Origin: Metallyticus violacea | Taxonomy: Eukaryota; Arthropoda; Insecta; Mantodea; Metallyticidae | Assembly: GCA_030762175.1 (NCBI GenBank) | Contig: CM060841.1 | Coordinates: 12,002,501 to 12,066,500 of the forward strand | Direction: 5' to 3' | Length of the DNA stretch: 64,000 bases | Part shown: piece after piece, positions 49,791-61,636 of the stretch | How positions within the stretch are numbered: position 1 is the first letter of the stretch | How the letters are laid out: each line of letters begins with the position of its first letter | Notes under the pieces: generated by a model | The model's database searches: none | The model's input: only the letters and a program-made list of their open reading frames with translations | What the model was told of the DNA's origin: nothing | Position numbers and translations under genes: made by a program

Positions 49791-50585
49791 AGTGCTTATT
49801 ATTATCAGCTCCAAATACAGTATCATTTTATGCTTTCGGTAAAAATAAAAAAATGCTAACTTTACGCGCGGCGAAAATATTTTATTTTCCTCCAGGCTGC
49901 CCGTAGTCAAATAACCTCATTATGCAGGTTCTTCTATAAGCAAAGCGCTACAGAGAAAGAAGATAAAAGCACGGCAACAAACACACTGGTGCATTGCAAT
50001 TGAAATGCACCATTAGTTATGGAATCCAGTTTCAATAAGTGAATAAAGATTGCATCAAGCTTTATATTAAAATTTCGTATAAAATCAATGAACTGTATTT
50101 ACTGCGTCCAATAATAGAGCGAATAGTGTTGCCTTAAAGCATGGACAAAATATTTAATTGCTCCATATTTATATAGATTAAAACCCTTAATTCTGTGCTG
50201 CTTATGTTTTTTATGAATTTACATCAAAATAATTTCATGGCTCAGTGCCATGGTGACTTGAATAAAAACTGTAGCCTTTATTTGCGTATTTAGCATGTCG
50301 CGCACAATTCTGTCCTAACCGCATGTGGTTTTCATTCCCTTTTCTGTTAATTTAGTTTATGACAAAATAAATTCAATGGTAGATAATATTTTCCCTGAAA
50401 TTTTTTTAGCTTTGACATTAAGAACAGCGTTACATTGGACCTGCTTCCGCAGCATTCATGAAGTTAAATGCTCTCAGTAACGCGCCTGAGCTGGTGAGTC
50501 AAGTGTTACAAGCATCGTGTTTGCCTGTGTTGTGTTGTTTCACTTCTTTTGAGCGCTGATACAAAGCATGCGATTGCTCTATTTA

Positions 50586-50629
<44 letters not shown>

Positions 50630-50799
50630 TATTCAACAAAATAAAAACTATAGGATGAGAATTGAACAATAAAATAAACAAACGATGGTGCGTTTTAACA
50701 GAGGAAAAGCGTTCTCTTAAGGCTCTGAAAAAGTGACAGTAATTATGGAGTGCACAACGTATCATCCGTACAAAGACATTTTTGCAACTGGTTTCTTCC
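49791..50799. other. Unassigned DNA
   Basis: (TA)n microsatellite at 50590-50625. No gene recognised. Confidence 0.5.
50590..50625. repeat. (TA)n microsatellite
   Basis: About 18 uninterrupted 'ta' units. Confidence 0.9.
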
Positions 50800-50980
50800 G
50801 CACGTAAATGAGGCGTTTTAGACCCTCAATTAGAGCTTTTCGGTGATGAGACATGGTTCCACTTACATGGTCAAAGTAATCGGTACCTACCGCTCAACAC
50901 AAAAATCTGCTACACGAATCTAAGGTCAGTGTGTGCTGTGTCATGCGTGCAAAAATAATAACCGATACATGGCTTCAAAA
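50800..50980 (+). pseudogene. DDE transposase catalytic scrap
   Basis: LELFGDETWFHLHGQSNRYLP corresponds to the 'FSDE.WFHLSG..N.QN.RYW' first-Asp block, here followed by LNTKICYTNLRSVCAVSC. About 60 codons remain. Confidence 0.6.
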
Positions 50981-51639
50981 TAAAAAATATATATATTGAC
51001 TGTGCAAATCATTGTCTTGTCACTGTGACAGGGAACGACGAACGTTCTCGGTGGGCAAAAACAGAAGTCTCTGTGTGATGCAAATCTGCATTTCCTGATT
51101 CCCCAAATAATGAACATTTTACAATTCTTATCTGCATGTACAATGACTAAGGGCCTTATTTCTTTTCTACAAAAGGTTACATTTTTTAATTTTGGTACCA
51201 TTAAACAGTTAAGTCTTTCTAGATTTCCAAATGGGTATGGCTATACCATATTTCACACCGGAAGTGAGTTTAATTGAGCATTTTATATCATGCATAGCTA
51301 TTTGCGGCAGCAGTAGATATATTTAAAAAAGAGTATGTTAATTAGGCCGCACAAATTAAGCGCCAAATGTTAACAGCATTTGTTATTATACTATGTGACA
51401 GTCACTGTAGAAGTATTTACTAGGGAGAAGAAATATCCAACATCTCCTGCAGTTTGTTCATACGTCCCTTGTCGTGAGTTTTAACTCACACGTGTCACAG
51501 TGCTGTAATAACGGGTTCAAACCAAAGAAGTAGAAGAAGGCAATCAATACACTAAACCTCAGTATATGTGAGGCTATGAAAAGACAATCAAGAGAATACA
51601 CAGGATTCGGAGATGTCTTTCATTTAAATTTTGATTTGA
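50981..51639. other. Unassigned DNA
   Basis: No gene or element recognised. Confidence 0.4.
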
Positions 51640-53140
51640 ATAAAAATCTGCCTTGCGGTTGCGGAGGTATTCACGAAGTATGTTCGAAAACTGCAATATC
51701 TGGAGCTCATTTACCAAACTGACCCACGACTACAAATATGCATCGACTGCCTTAAAAAGTGAACTGGGAATGCAAGTAAAATCTTTCTACGCAGAAATGA
51801 TCGCAAGAATGCAAAATTCGACATCGATGTATTTGGCTCGCAAAGTATGGCAAGAACGATTTTATTTTTTTAAGCCTCGCTAAAACACACTACAAACTAA
51901 AACAAAAGAAAGCGACGTGCCATGCAGATTGAGAGGGCATCAACATTCCAAACATAAACAGAAATCAAATCTTCCCTTTCTGTCCTGGAGATATTCGTCA
52001 GCCTTTTTGAGGCTCTCTGGAGGGAGGCTCCATTTTTGAAACTGTCCTACCTACAAATATGCTTCGATTGCTCTAAAAGTGTACTGGGAAGACTCCTTAC
52101 ATACGTAAAAATAAGCGTAAGAATTCAAGTTTCCACGTCGGGATTTTCGGCCTTCCAAAAGACCAGTAATTCTGAAATTTCAAACCTCGCTGAAATACAC
52201 AATAAACTAAAACAAAATACGACCTGTGCCCTGCAGAAAAAAGAGGGACACCCCATTCCATATATGTACAGATCATAAAAAGAGGTTTTGCGGTTGCGAA
52301 GCTATTCATCAAAGTACGGAAAATGCCCCTTTTCGGGGATCTGTGCAGAGAACTCTGATTTTCGAAAAGAATCCTCGCTTACGAATGTGCCACGTTTGCC
52401 CTAAAAATTATATTGGGTATACAACTAGCGACAACTGGGTATATGACGAGTATTTTGATGCCCAAAAATAACGAATCTAAAGACCAGCAAGTTTAAAATT
52501 TCCCAACCATCAATAAAATACACAGTGAACTAAAACAAAAGACAGCAGTGTGCCCTGCATATTATTGCGGGTCTCCAGCATTTCAAATGTGTACAGTTTT
52601 CCTTGCGGTTGCGCAGATATTTACCAAAGATAAAGTTTGCCTTCGGAGGGAGGTCTCGTTTTTTAAATTACAAATGTACATCGATTGTATAAAATTATAC
52701 TGGGAAAACACCTAGCGACCCTCTATGCAGAAATGACACAAGATTCCAAAATGCGACATTGTGAGATCTAGCTCGCCAAAAATGGTGCAGATAAAGCCGG
52801 GCGCCAGCATTCCAAATATATACAGAGCGTAAAAAGTTGCCCCTCTGTTACAGAGATTGGCCTTTTCGACTCTCCGGAGATTGGTCTCATTTTCGAAACT
52901 GCCCCACTACTCGAATACCGCAAAAAACTATACTGGGAATAGATCTAAGTACCCTCCAGTAGAAATAGCCAAAATAAAAAAATCTAAAATTCCACATGGA
53001 TATTTTTCGTCCCTAAAAATTACTATTCTATAGACCGGTCATTTTTTTAAACTTCAAGCCTTGCTAAATTACACAGTAACAAAAGACGGCTATGTGCTCT
53101 GCAGATGCAGCTGGGCCTCGGCATTCCGAATACATAGTCA
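51640..53140 (+). repeat. Diverged tandem array, ~315-bp unit, about five units
   Basis: The landmark 'taaaa.acac' followed by 'aactaaaacaaaaga' occurs at 51881, 52191, 52514 and 53065 (intervals 310, 323 and 551, the last spanning two units with a deletion). Each unit also has 'ttgcggttgcg.ag.tatt', 'actacaaatatgc.tcgattg', 'tatactggga', 'gcagaaatga' and 'gtgccctgcag'. Units are only about 60-70% alike, so the array is old. No open frame is kept across units. Confidence 0.75.
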
Positions 53141-53249
53141 AAAATGTTAAACAAAAAATAGCAAGAAGATCACAACAGAAATGCACAACTGGTTACGGTT
53201 TAAGAGAGATCTGATATAATAGAGCAATGTTTACATAACACACACATAT

Positions 53250-53660
53250 ATGTCCACTTGTAATCCAACGTCGATTTGTCCGCCGCATGTACAACTGCTC
53301 AGGGTTATCCTTATCAAGCATCTAACAATAGTAGTCCGGTATTTCCTGATGGAAACGTCCCCCGTGCTCATCACTAACCATGACCGTTATCTGGGAACAA
53401 ATCTCAGTGGGAATGGAGGAGTGTGTCTTTAGCGAACTTTGCAATCCGGTTTATGAAGGCTATTTGACACCAGACGTCCCAAGTTTCTTTCTCGACACCA
53501 TGTACAAAGCCATTAAACTTTGCCTCAGTGAAGAGCTTTCGAATCTGAGGATCCACAAAAACATCCTCTTTCATTATAGCTTCACTAAAGTCGAGCAAAT
53601 TCATCAAGAAGGTCGCAGAGCTTTGTGCGGCTCTATCAGTTGTGTGAATGTCACATTCTT
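53250..53660 (-). pseudogene. Relic of a multicopy 'SDEHG.RFHQ' protein of unknown function
   Basis: Minus strand: KEDVFVDPQIRKLF (cf. 'I.VGPQIR.L'), then TWDVWCQIAF (cf. 'AW..F..V'), LLHSH*DLFPDN, and after a frameshift VSDEHGGRFHQEIPDY. This block order is typical of a large family of multicopy arthropod proteins (core 'FL.SHLD.FP.N...SDEHGERFHQDI'). It is usually annotated as uncharacterised; I do not assign a function. One stop and one shift break it. Confidence 0.6.
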
Positions 53661-53915
53661 TTCTCGATATTCATTGCATGCCAGTCTCTCCTTATAGTAT
53701 TAAGACTTTGCTCGACTATCAAATTGACACAATAAATAGCAGTACTTCATATAACCCGTTGCAGACCCATTACCACACCCAACCTTTAAAGGGGAACTCA
53801 CACCTGTAACAGTTCCTCCGATTCGCCTCCACTAAAACATAATTATAATGTATATTTATGTAAGCCCAATCATTATATTTTGGCATTGTTTAGTAATATG
53901 AATATTATGTGTATA

Positions 53916-55211
53916 CGAGGATAGCTCCGTAAGTTTCCGGCCTCGCAAATAAGGGTTATCGCCTTCACAAAATTCTTATCTGGTGTCATACCTTATCTGT
54001 TAAGTAAATAATTGCAGCTGTAACTTCTGCTCCGCTGTGTTCAGTTGTTTAGATAGAGTTGCATAAAGAAGGCTGTGTGTAGAAGATTGTGACACGTTCA
54101 AAATGGAGTTTCGAGTTGTTATTAAGTTCTTCACAAAAGAAGCACTTACTCCAAATGAAATTAAACAGCGATTGGACGGTGTATATGTGGAAGCATCTCC
54201 CTCATATTCTACCGTAAAAGAATGAGTCAAACGTTTTCGAATGGGTCGAGAAAACCTTGAAGACGAAGAGCGTGCAGGTCGGCCCTTGGAGATGCTCACT
54301 CCTGAAAACATCGCTCTTGTGGAAGGAGAAATTATGCAAGACCGGCGGCTCAAAGTTGCAGAAATAGTAGCAAATTTGGGTATTTGCAAAACAACAGTCT
54401 TTCGAATTATTCGTGAGCATTTAGACCTGAATAAGGCTAGTGCAGGATGAATTTCTAGACTTCTTTCCTCAATCCTAAAGCAGCAACGAGTCATCTGTTG
54501 TCAGGCATTTTGGAGCTCTGCCGTGGTAACGAGAGAGACGTTCTGCAAACCATAGTTACAGGAGATGAAACTATGGTCCTCTAATATGATCCCTTGTCCA
54601 GAAGAGAATCAATGGAGTGATGTAACCTGGCGAAGCACCGCCTCTATAGGCCAAGATCACTCAGTTAACCAAGAAAATCATGGCCGCAATCTTTTGGCAC
54701 GTGAAGGGAAACTCTTCATTGACTTCAAGGAGAGGAACACCACAGTAAATGGACAGTACTATGCTGGTCTACTGCACAGACTACGTGCTTCCATCAAAGA
54801 CAAAAGGTGAGGAAAGCTGAGCAGTGGTGTGCGCCTTCTTCACGACAACGCGCTTGCCTGTCCACACAGCTCTTGTTGCAAAGGAAGTTGTGGAGAAATG
54901 TAGCGTCAAGGAGATCGACCATCCATCCTACAGCCCAGATCTAGCTCCCAGTGACTATTTCCTCTTCTCTGTACTCAGGAAGGACCTTCGAGAAAGGAAA
55001 CTTAAGTATGACGAAGAAGTGATAGATGGTGTTTATGCTCATTTTGCAGACAAGATTTCTGACTATTTGGGGGGGGGGGGGTCAAATGTTAATTCAAAGA
55101 TGTGAGAAGTGTACTGCAATCGAGAGTAACTATACTGAAAAGTGAAATATAGTCTTTGTCATTATTATACCTAGAAAATGGTTAGACCGGAAACTTATGG
55201 ACCTACCCTCG
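53916..55211 (+). mobile_element. Mariner family 1, full length with TA duplication, inactive
   Basis: 1296 bp between TA (53914-53915) and TA (55212-55213). Ends CGAGGATAGCTCCGTAAGTT and the complementary AACTTATGGACCTACCCTCG. The transposase begins near 54104 (MEFRVVIKFFTKEALTPNEI), then an HTH with MGRENLEDEERAGRPLEMLT, KTTVFRIIREHLDLNKASAG, GDETMVL (first Asp, 54.56 kb), HDNALPVHTALVAKE (frameshift; second Asp, 54.84 kb) and LAPSDYFLFS (third Asp, 54.94 kb). Stops near 54.22 and 54.45 kb plus shifts. A G run at 55071-55081 precedes the C-terminus. Confidence 0.9.
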
Positions 55212-55430
55212 TACATGTGCCATCATCTTTGATTTCAATGCAAAATTTGTACAGAAGATAAAGTCTCTGGTTTTTTTTCATTACGGTAGCTTGGAAAGAC
55301 AACAAGATATAAAATTTCATAGATTGAACCCGAGGGTCGAGTGTGAATGCCATTTTTTTAAAGGATTGCCATTGGGGGGTTAATAAACTAAATGACTTTT
55401 AAATCAGTTTGGGGTTTATTCTCCGACTGG
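55212..55430. other. Short spacer between mariner and LTR-like region
   Basis: No coding signal. Confidence 0.3.
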
Positions 55431-55431
55431 C

Positions 55432-56390
55432 TGTTGTACTGTTACCTTTTAAACTATCCAATGACAACAAACATTCAAAAGATAGCCAATTGCACGTGGG
55501 GCAGATGAACTTGAACCAGTCAATGGAAAATGCATGTTTGAACTTTTAACGATAGACACGAAGTGTGCGCGTGCCTTTGTGACCTCGTGGCAATTGTTAT
55601 CAACGATTATTTGATTTGAATTTAATATATAAGAAAGCGTTTGCAAGCAGTTGTAAGTTTGATATTGCTGGGGAAGAGTTATAAGATTTACACGCGACTA
55701 GAGACAAGCAATGCCTCAGTTCTCAGTACTGCTTATCAGTTCTAAGTTTTACACGCGGCGAGACACATGCAGTCTAAGTTCCAGACCCGGTGAGGCGCAA
55801 CTCAGTTCTCAGACCCAGATAACAAGTTCTACTTCGGGCGCGGGCACGCACTTCTAATACATCAGTTACGCGGCTTTCTGTCTCACGCGCCGCGGCACTC
55901 ATCGTAAGTTTCACACGCGGCAACTCTGTTTGTATCGGCGTAGCTAAGTCTGTCGTATGCAAAACATCAGAGGACAGAAATGTTTTGGATATTATAAAAT
56001 ACCAATATATATTATGTCACATTGTGTGCTTATTTACACCATTTAACTCCTCTCCCCGTCCTGCCGAGTTCCAATCAACAAACAATTCAACCTGAGAAAT
56101 TGTCATTGAAGCGTGGACAGCAACACCGAGGCGACCAACAATCAATCTATCAAACCACTTCAAAACTGACATCCCAACGTGAGGCCACTCGACGTAGACA
56201 ACAAACCGCTCCAAAATTGTTGCCCAACTTGGGGCAACTAGTCGTAGCCTACTAAGCCGCTTTATATTTTGGCATCCAATGTGGGCTACAAACAGTCTCA
56301 TAGTTAAGCCCTCATTGGCTTGACAGGCTAAATCTCTTCATAATTTGCCGCCCAATGTGGGGCCACCCATCGAACGATCTCACACCTTTT
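55432..56390 (+). mobile_element. LTR-retrotransposon-like end and leader
   Basis: A candidate LTR (from 'tgttgtactg' at 55432 to 'cttatttaca' near 56038) has a TATA-like 'aatatataagaaag' at 55622. The region after it holds four copies of a motif like CCCAACGTGGGGCCACTCG, at about 56172, 56221, 56273 and 56351, often preceded by 'ttgccg' or 'ttggca'. That is the look of the primer-binding sequence '(TGGCG)CCCAACGTGGGGC' of insect gypsy/BEL-type elements. No gag or pol follows, so only the 5' end remains. LTR limits are a guess. Confidence 0.4.
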
Positions 56391-58950
56391 GACACTTAAA
56401 CATGGGCATGTTTTTCATATTTTCTTTCTCCATTTGTATAAGAGCTATCAATAGGAAATGTTGTGCACTTGATGTTTAGAATCCATTCTTTATTATAAAA
56501 TAAAGCACTCCCGTATGATATGACATTTTAAAATTATTAATTCTCAAAATATTTATTGTAATAAAAAGGCAATTACAAAAATCATTCCAAAATTCTGAAC
56601 TTTTCTGAATAATTCTTCCGTTTTATAAAGGTAACAACTAAATGTATAAACTGAACTCAATGTTAAAAATGTGTACAGTGCAAAATATATAAATTTGAAT
56701 TTTACATTTTATTTTTCCCCTATTATAAAATTAATTTTTCTTTCCTATTTAGCATAGTATAAAGATCGATTGTTGACCTTTAAATAAAAACAATATTTTT
56801 GCAAAGTTTCATGCAGTTATCTTGAAAAATGTAAAATTTGTGATGCTAACAGTTTCGAAAAATATACTTTTGAGAAAATGAGCGACAAATATATTGATAT
56901 AATGACAGTTTTAATTCTAACATGCAATTTTCAGTTTTATCTTCAAAAGCATTTTTGCGGTATTGATTACATTCATTTTTGCTTGCAAAATTGTACCTTT
57001 CTTTTATACATATATTGGATTATATTTCGTGAAATAAATTTTAAAAAAAATAATCTTGGCATTACTTGCTTTCATTTTTAAAAGCAACAACAGACAGTTG
57101 AAGTTGCTTTCAGTTTGTATCAGACCTACCACATTGCTACCAGGTATGCCACACTACTAAAGTGAAACAAATTTAGGCCAATAAATTAAAAATTACTTGC
57201 AAAGACCTCAATAAGGGAAAGGGAGTTTACTGGCGTTGCAAACGTTCAACTGTTATTTCCAATAAAATGTTTTCATGCATAATATGGCCAATTTTGTAGA
57301 TACTGAAATAATTCTATCACTGACGCAAAGCTAAGTATTTATTTCAAATTAATGAGTGTGGAAATGAATAGAGTATTTTTGACTCCTGAAGGTGTATATA
57401 CTACCTTCAGTCACTATGGATATTGTGAGCTATACTTGCTGTATTGAAGACAATCCAACAAATATTGTAGATTGCCATAGATTTATTCTGAATCGATGCA
57501 AAATATATTCGGGGATTGGGGAGCGGAAAAGAATTGCGTTGCTTAACTGTTGCTAGATTCCTACTGCAATGCTCACTTGTAAGAAAAAGGAGTTGACTTA
57601 CGGACACTACAAGAGATAGCTCAAAACTAAACGCACAAAAGAGTAGCTGAAACTACAAGAGATAGCCTTATATCAATGCAATGATGCAATACATGGTAAG
57701 TTGAGTATAGGAGTTATGTAATATGGTGCAATCACAAACTCGTCGCCAACAAAAGATTGAAATAAAAAGTTCATAAACGATACCTTAGTATGCAATGTGG
57801 AATGAGAATATTATATATATATAGGCTAATCTAGAGCCAACCGATAGGTTTTATTGCCATTTTCGTGTTTAGCGCTTCAAAAGTAGTAAATATTTCACGT
57901 TTTCAATTCAGGAACAAATGCATGTTGACCAGTGATTTATTTCATTTCTTTTTGGCTCTTAATTAGTATATGTTTCCCCAAAAGTTTCCTCGTTTCCCTT
58001 CAGTTTTCTCAAATTCAAAACGTATTTCGAGCAACGTCAGAAGCTAATAGAAAATGTTGATTCACTCCTGTAAAAGGCATTAGAGTGTCAAGGACAACAA
58101 ATAAACAGCAATTTAGATACTAGCGATGGTAAATATTAAATTACAAATTTTATTTATACACCATTTTGAAGCTTATTAAGCAGTCAATGATTTCAACCAG
58201 CAAATATACCATTAAAAATGTTGGTAAACATGTGATTAATTTATAAATTTATTACATATTTTTTTATTATTGAGGTTTTACATTTTTTACTCAAATAGAG
58301 GAACATATTACGGCACTAAAGTATTTTTATGAGTGCTACAATTTTAAAAATGTGAATTTTGTGGTTTAAAATAAATCCTTTTTAATGTTTGCTCTTACAA
58401 AATTAAGAAAGGAAAGCCAAATAAAAAGTGTAGACTCTTTCCCTACCTTGAAGGTACCTGATGTCGATTAAGAACAAGTATAATATCCAAATACGAAAAG
58501 ACAGAGAAGGAAAAGGAGAAACGGAGGTGGCGGTGGAGAAGAACACCCTGAGACGACTTAAAACTGTTGTTTCAGCAATGAATGAAAATAGCTGTTGAAG
58601 ACCCAAATTCCGCTGAGGGTTCTGGTTGCCCGACATTTTTTTCAGAAAGAGAGAAAACTCTGGAAGGTAGCAGAATGCTCACCGGTATTTACCGGAAACT
58701 GAAGTTGGATTCCAGCTGAAGTGTCGATGATCGTGATCCATACCTCTTAATTCCTCATTGACACACTCTCGCTATCACGGGCTGTACAAAATTCTGTATG
58801 ATAACCAATGAAATTACAGTACACATCCTGTTGATTCCTAGACTTTGTATAGAACCTCACCCGGACAATCTGACATAGAATTCGCGCCAACTGTTTCACA
58901 AAAACTGCTTATTCACAGCGGTGAAGGAAATGCAACACACAAGAGAGGGG
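56391..58950. other. Unassigned AT-rich DNA
   Basis: No gene recognised in 2.5 kb. The motif 'actacaagagatag' occurs twice (57606 and 57651). The minus-strand frame at 58.4-58.6 kb has no known match. Confidence 0.5.
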
Positions 58951-59095
58951 AAAGAGGACGGTGTACACATAGTAAATAGAGCAACCCGAATCCTTTTAAA
59001 AGATTAAGCAAGAACGAGCGAGGTGACAGAGGTTCCCGTTTTAATAAGATAGATCTAAAAGTATGTCACAAAGATATTAACGCATACTTACATGA

Positions 59096-59290
59096 CTGGC
59101 GACAGTACAACACACACGTGCCACTATACCGGCCTCACTACCCGGCCGCTCAATGCAACCCGGTCAATACCGCGTTTGTGACGTCATCACGGGTGTGATT
59201 GCGCGACTATAGGCAATACGCTACACGTGGTGTTGGCGCAATGTGCATTTCTCGCGCGCCACTTTCGTGAAGTGATAATGAATACCATTA
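59096..59290 (-). promoter_or_regulatory. Candidate CpG-rich promoter with non-coding first exon
   Basis: This is one of the few GC/CpG-rich islands in the window. It contains TGACGTCATCA (a CRE) near 59179, CACGTG E-boxes near 59113 and 59225, and several CGCGC runs. On the minus strand it ends in a very good splice donor, CAT|GTAAGTATG, at 59096. That is what a short non-coding first exon would look like. AKAP1, 27 kb downstream on this strand, needs such an exon because its coding start lies behind a splice acceptor. The link is inferred; the promoter could serve a gene outside the window. Confidence 0.42.
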
Positions 59291-59399
59291 AAATAAATGA
59301 GCCTCTCTTTTCCCTCAAAAATGAATTTAAAAAACGCGTTTTGTTGTATTTTAATGGTTTCTAAAATTAAATATAATGTTTAACTCTAAATAAATATTC

Positions 59400-59770
59400 A
59401 TTGAACTGATTGATTCTGTTTAGGCCATCTTGTTTCATCCTCAGATTTTCAAACGATTTTAACCTTTCTTCTCAAATCTAACATCATTGCACTTCTCAAA
59501 TAATCAATTTCCAAAGTCAATCTTCTTTATCTGTATTCTCCATTATCCAAATTTCGCCTCCATAACTTAAAATAAATTTAATTAACATTTTATTAAAGTT
59601 TTTTTGTTAATCCCAGCACATTGAATTTAAGCATTACGCAATTGTTTTTTTTTTTTTTTTTTTTTAATACTTCTTGCCCTCCAATACCTTTTGTGCTTTT
59701 TTATTTTCCTACAAATTTTATCTACCCGACTTGCTTGGTTAAAATTCACTCTTCAGAAAATTTAACGCGC
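59400..59770 (-). pseudogene. LINE C-terminal scrap
   Basis: Minus-strand text near 59.56 kb (YF.LWRRNLDNGEYR, L.IDYLRSAMMLD) resembles the 'LLYG.E.W.......L...EM.FLR' block after the LINE RT. A T run at 59646-59666 interrupts it. Confidence 0.45.
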
Positions 59771-61325
59771 AATGTACAATTGGAAATATAAATTTAATTT
59801 TATATCTTGGTGTGATGTACAAAAATCTACAAAGAAAGAATAGTATAATAATATCCTATAATATGCCAGTTATTGTTACTGTTATTATTAACTGAAATGG
59901 TTAAAATAAGATGATTTAATATAAGAAGAATCCATTTTCGCATAGTATCGTAGGTAAAAACCCATTTTTCAAAACTATATTCATGCAACGGCTTGCATAA
60001 CTAATGAAAAAACACCTGACACACAATTTACACACAATGAAAGCTGACGACGAAAGCACAATCACTCGCTGACAAAGCCTCCCCTTTAACTAAATAAAAG
60101 TTGTTATCTGCACATGCATTATACCGCATTGACGACTGGCATCTCCAGCAGGCAGCCATGCTCTGCCGGCCCGTAATTCAAATAATCCCACTGTAAAAGC
60201 TGAAAGATAAGGACTACTGTACATAACACGGCTGCTTTCTGTTTCAGTAACGTTACTATTACAGGTTCATTTTCTGAGATACACGTGAGTCTCTGCTAAA
60301 AGTATTAAAGTGTTGGTACAGCTAACAAGGGAAGTATAAGAATTTCCCGCTGAAAAACTCTGACAAATTTCGAAGACACTTTGCGCACCAGGTACCAGGT
60401 ATCGATGACGAAGCATGTTGTTATCTCTGGTAGGTACGCAGGCCTCGAAATGTGACGCAACTGTGTATAATATTGGAAGCATGATAGAATGTGCATTGCA
60501 TCGTCCTATGTTTCGGCTTTGTTGTTCGTGATACATATATGTGAATAAGTTATGTTGATAGTGAGCTTTTGTCAGTAATGTATGTAATACGAACTTCATG
60601 AAGGAAGAGGCTGGATTAGTATTAGTTAGTAAATTTTATTACAAAAATAATAAATACATGAACTATATCATTTGGAAGCACTTCTCTTTTGTGGGTTTTG
60701 TCCGAATACTTTCTATAATAAGTCTGTTCCAGCAGACATTTCCTTTTGTGATGGGAGTATGTGCGAGTTTGTATTACATTTAACTAGCCATTTTGGATGT
60801 TCAATTTTAAAAAGATTATGTCATTAGCCTGTTTTATTTTTATATCTATATGGAGTTATCCAGTTACATAACACAAATTTTACTTCCCCCCCCCCTAAAT
60901 ACCAGGAAGTCTCTACACATGTCTGATACATCAAATTGCTCCAAGTGCACTTTAAGACAAATGTTTAGGAGCTTTAATAATTGCTATTTAATACTTCATC
61001 CTTTTTACTGTTGTCAAATATACTGTAGACATAAAAATGCGCGCGTCTCTTATCTAACAAATAACCCATATTTAATCCTGTAGCTTCATATAAATGCGAA
61101 AATGTAGTTTTGCACACATACGTATTTGTATTTCTTGCTACGAAAACCTGCGGCCAAGCGATTTATAGAGCATGGAATCCAGTCTATAAGTTATGAATAG
61201 TTTTGACAAACAAATTAAAGTAATATATACGATATTTAATATGTTAATAGAACCTATCACAAAATATATAAAAGTTTAATGGAATATTGCTAATCTTTAA
61301 CTCCAAAGAACAAAGCATTCGTTTA
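59771..61325. other. Unassigned DNA
   Basis: AT-rich. The 110-codon minus frame at 60.27-60.6 kb has no recognisable domain. A C run lies at 60885-60894. Confidence 0.4.
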
Positions 61326-61636
61326 AGAATCAAATGGTTGTTGATTTGGTTTATTTATGGAAGCTCTTTAATATCTCAGGTCATCAGCGTCCCATTCAAT
61401 TCAGGGCGTGAAAAGGCCGACAAGTTTTGCTCAGAGGCGTCTTCTTTCAGGCTTGAGGTTCTTTTTCGTGCCGTAAATGTATGACCAGGACCCACGGCTT
61501 TACTTCCCTTCCGATGGAAGGATTTTTACTTAGGATTTTTACGCCCGAAAAAATCCATCGATCCTGGCCGGATTTCAACCCGCGATCTTGGGCTTATAGT
61601 TACCACTACACCACCAGGACCTACAGAATCAAATGG
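61326..61636 (-). mobile_element. tRNA-derived SINE, family B, with target duplication
   Basis: 12-bp duplication AGAATCAAATGG (61326-61337, 61625-61636). Minus orientation: head near 61.62 kb ('ggtcctggtggtgtagtggt'), box B near 61.58 kb, body and tail to 61338 ('ggtttatttatgga'). Confidence 0.9.

Noticed and set aside
52036..52278. 80-codon frame in the tandem array
   Set aside because: The frame is not kept in the neighbouring units, so it is not a conserved protein.
53380..53697. 105-codon plus-strand frame
   Set aside because: It is the antisense shadow of the minus-strand SDEHG relic.
60267..60599. 110-codon minus-strand frame
   Set aside because: No domain, no splice context and no composition bias.
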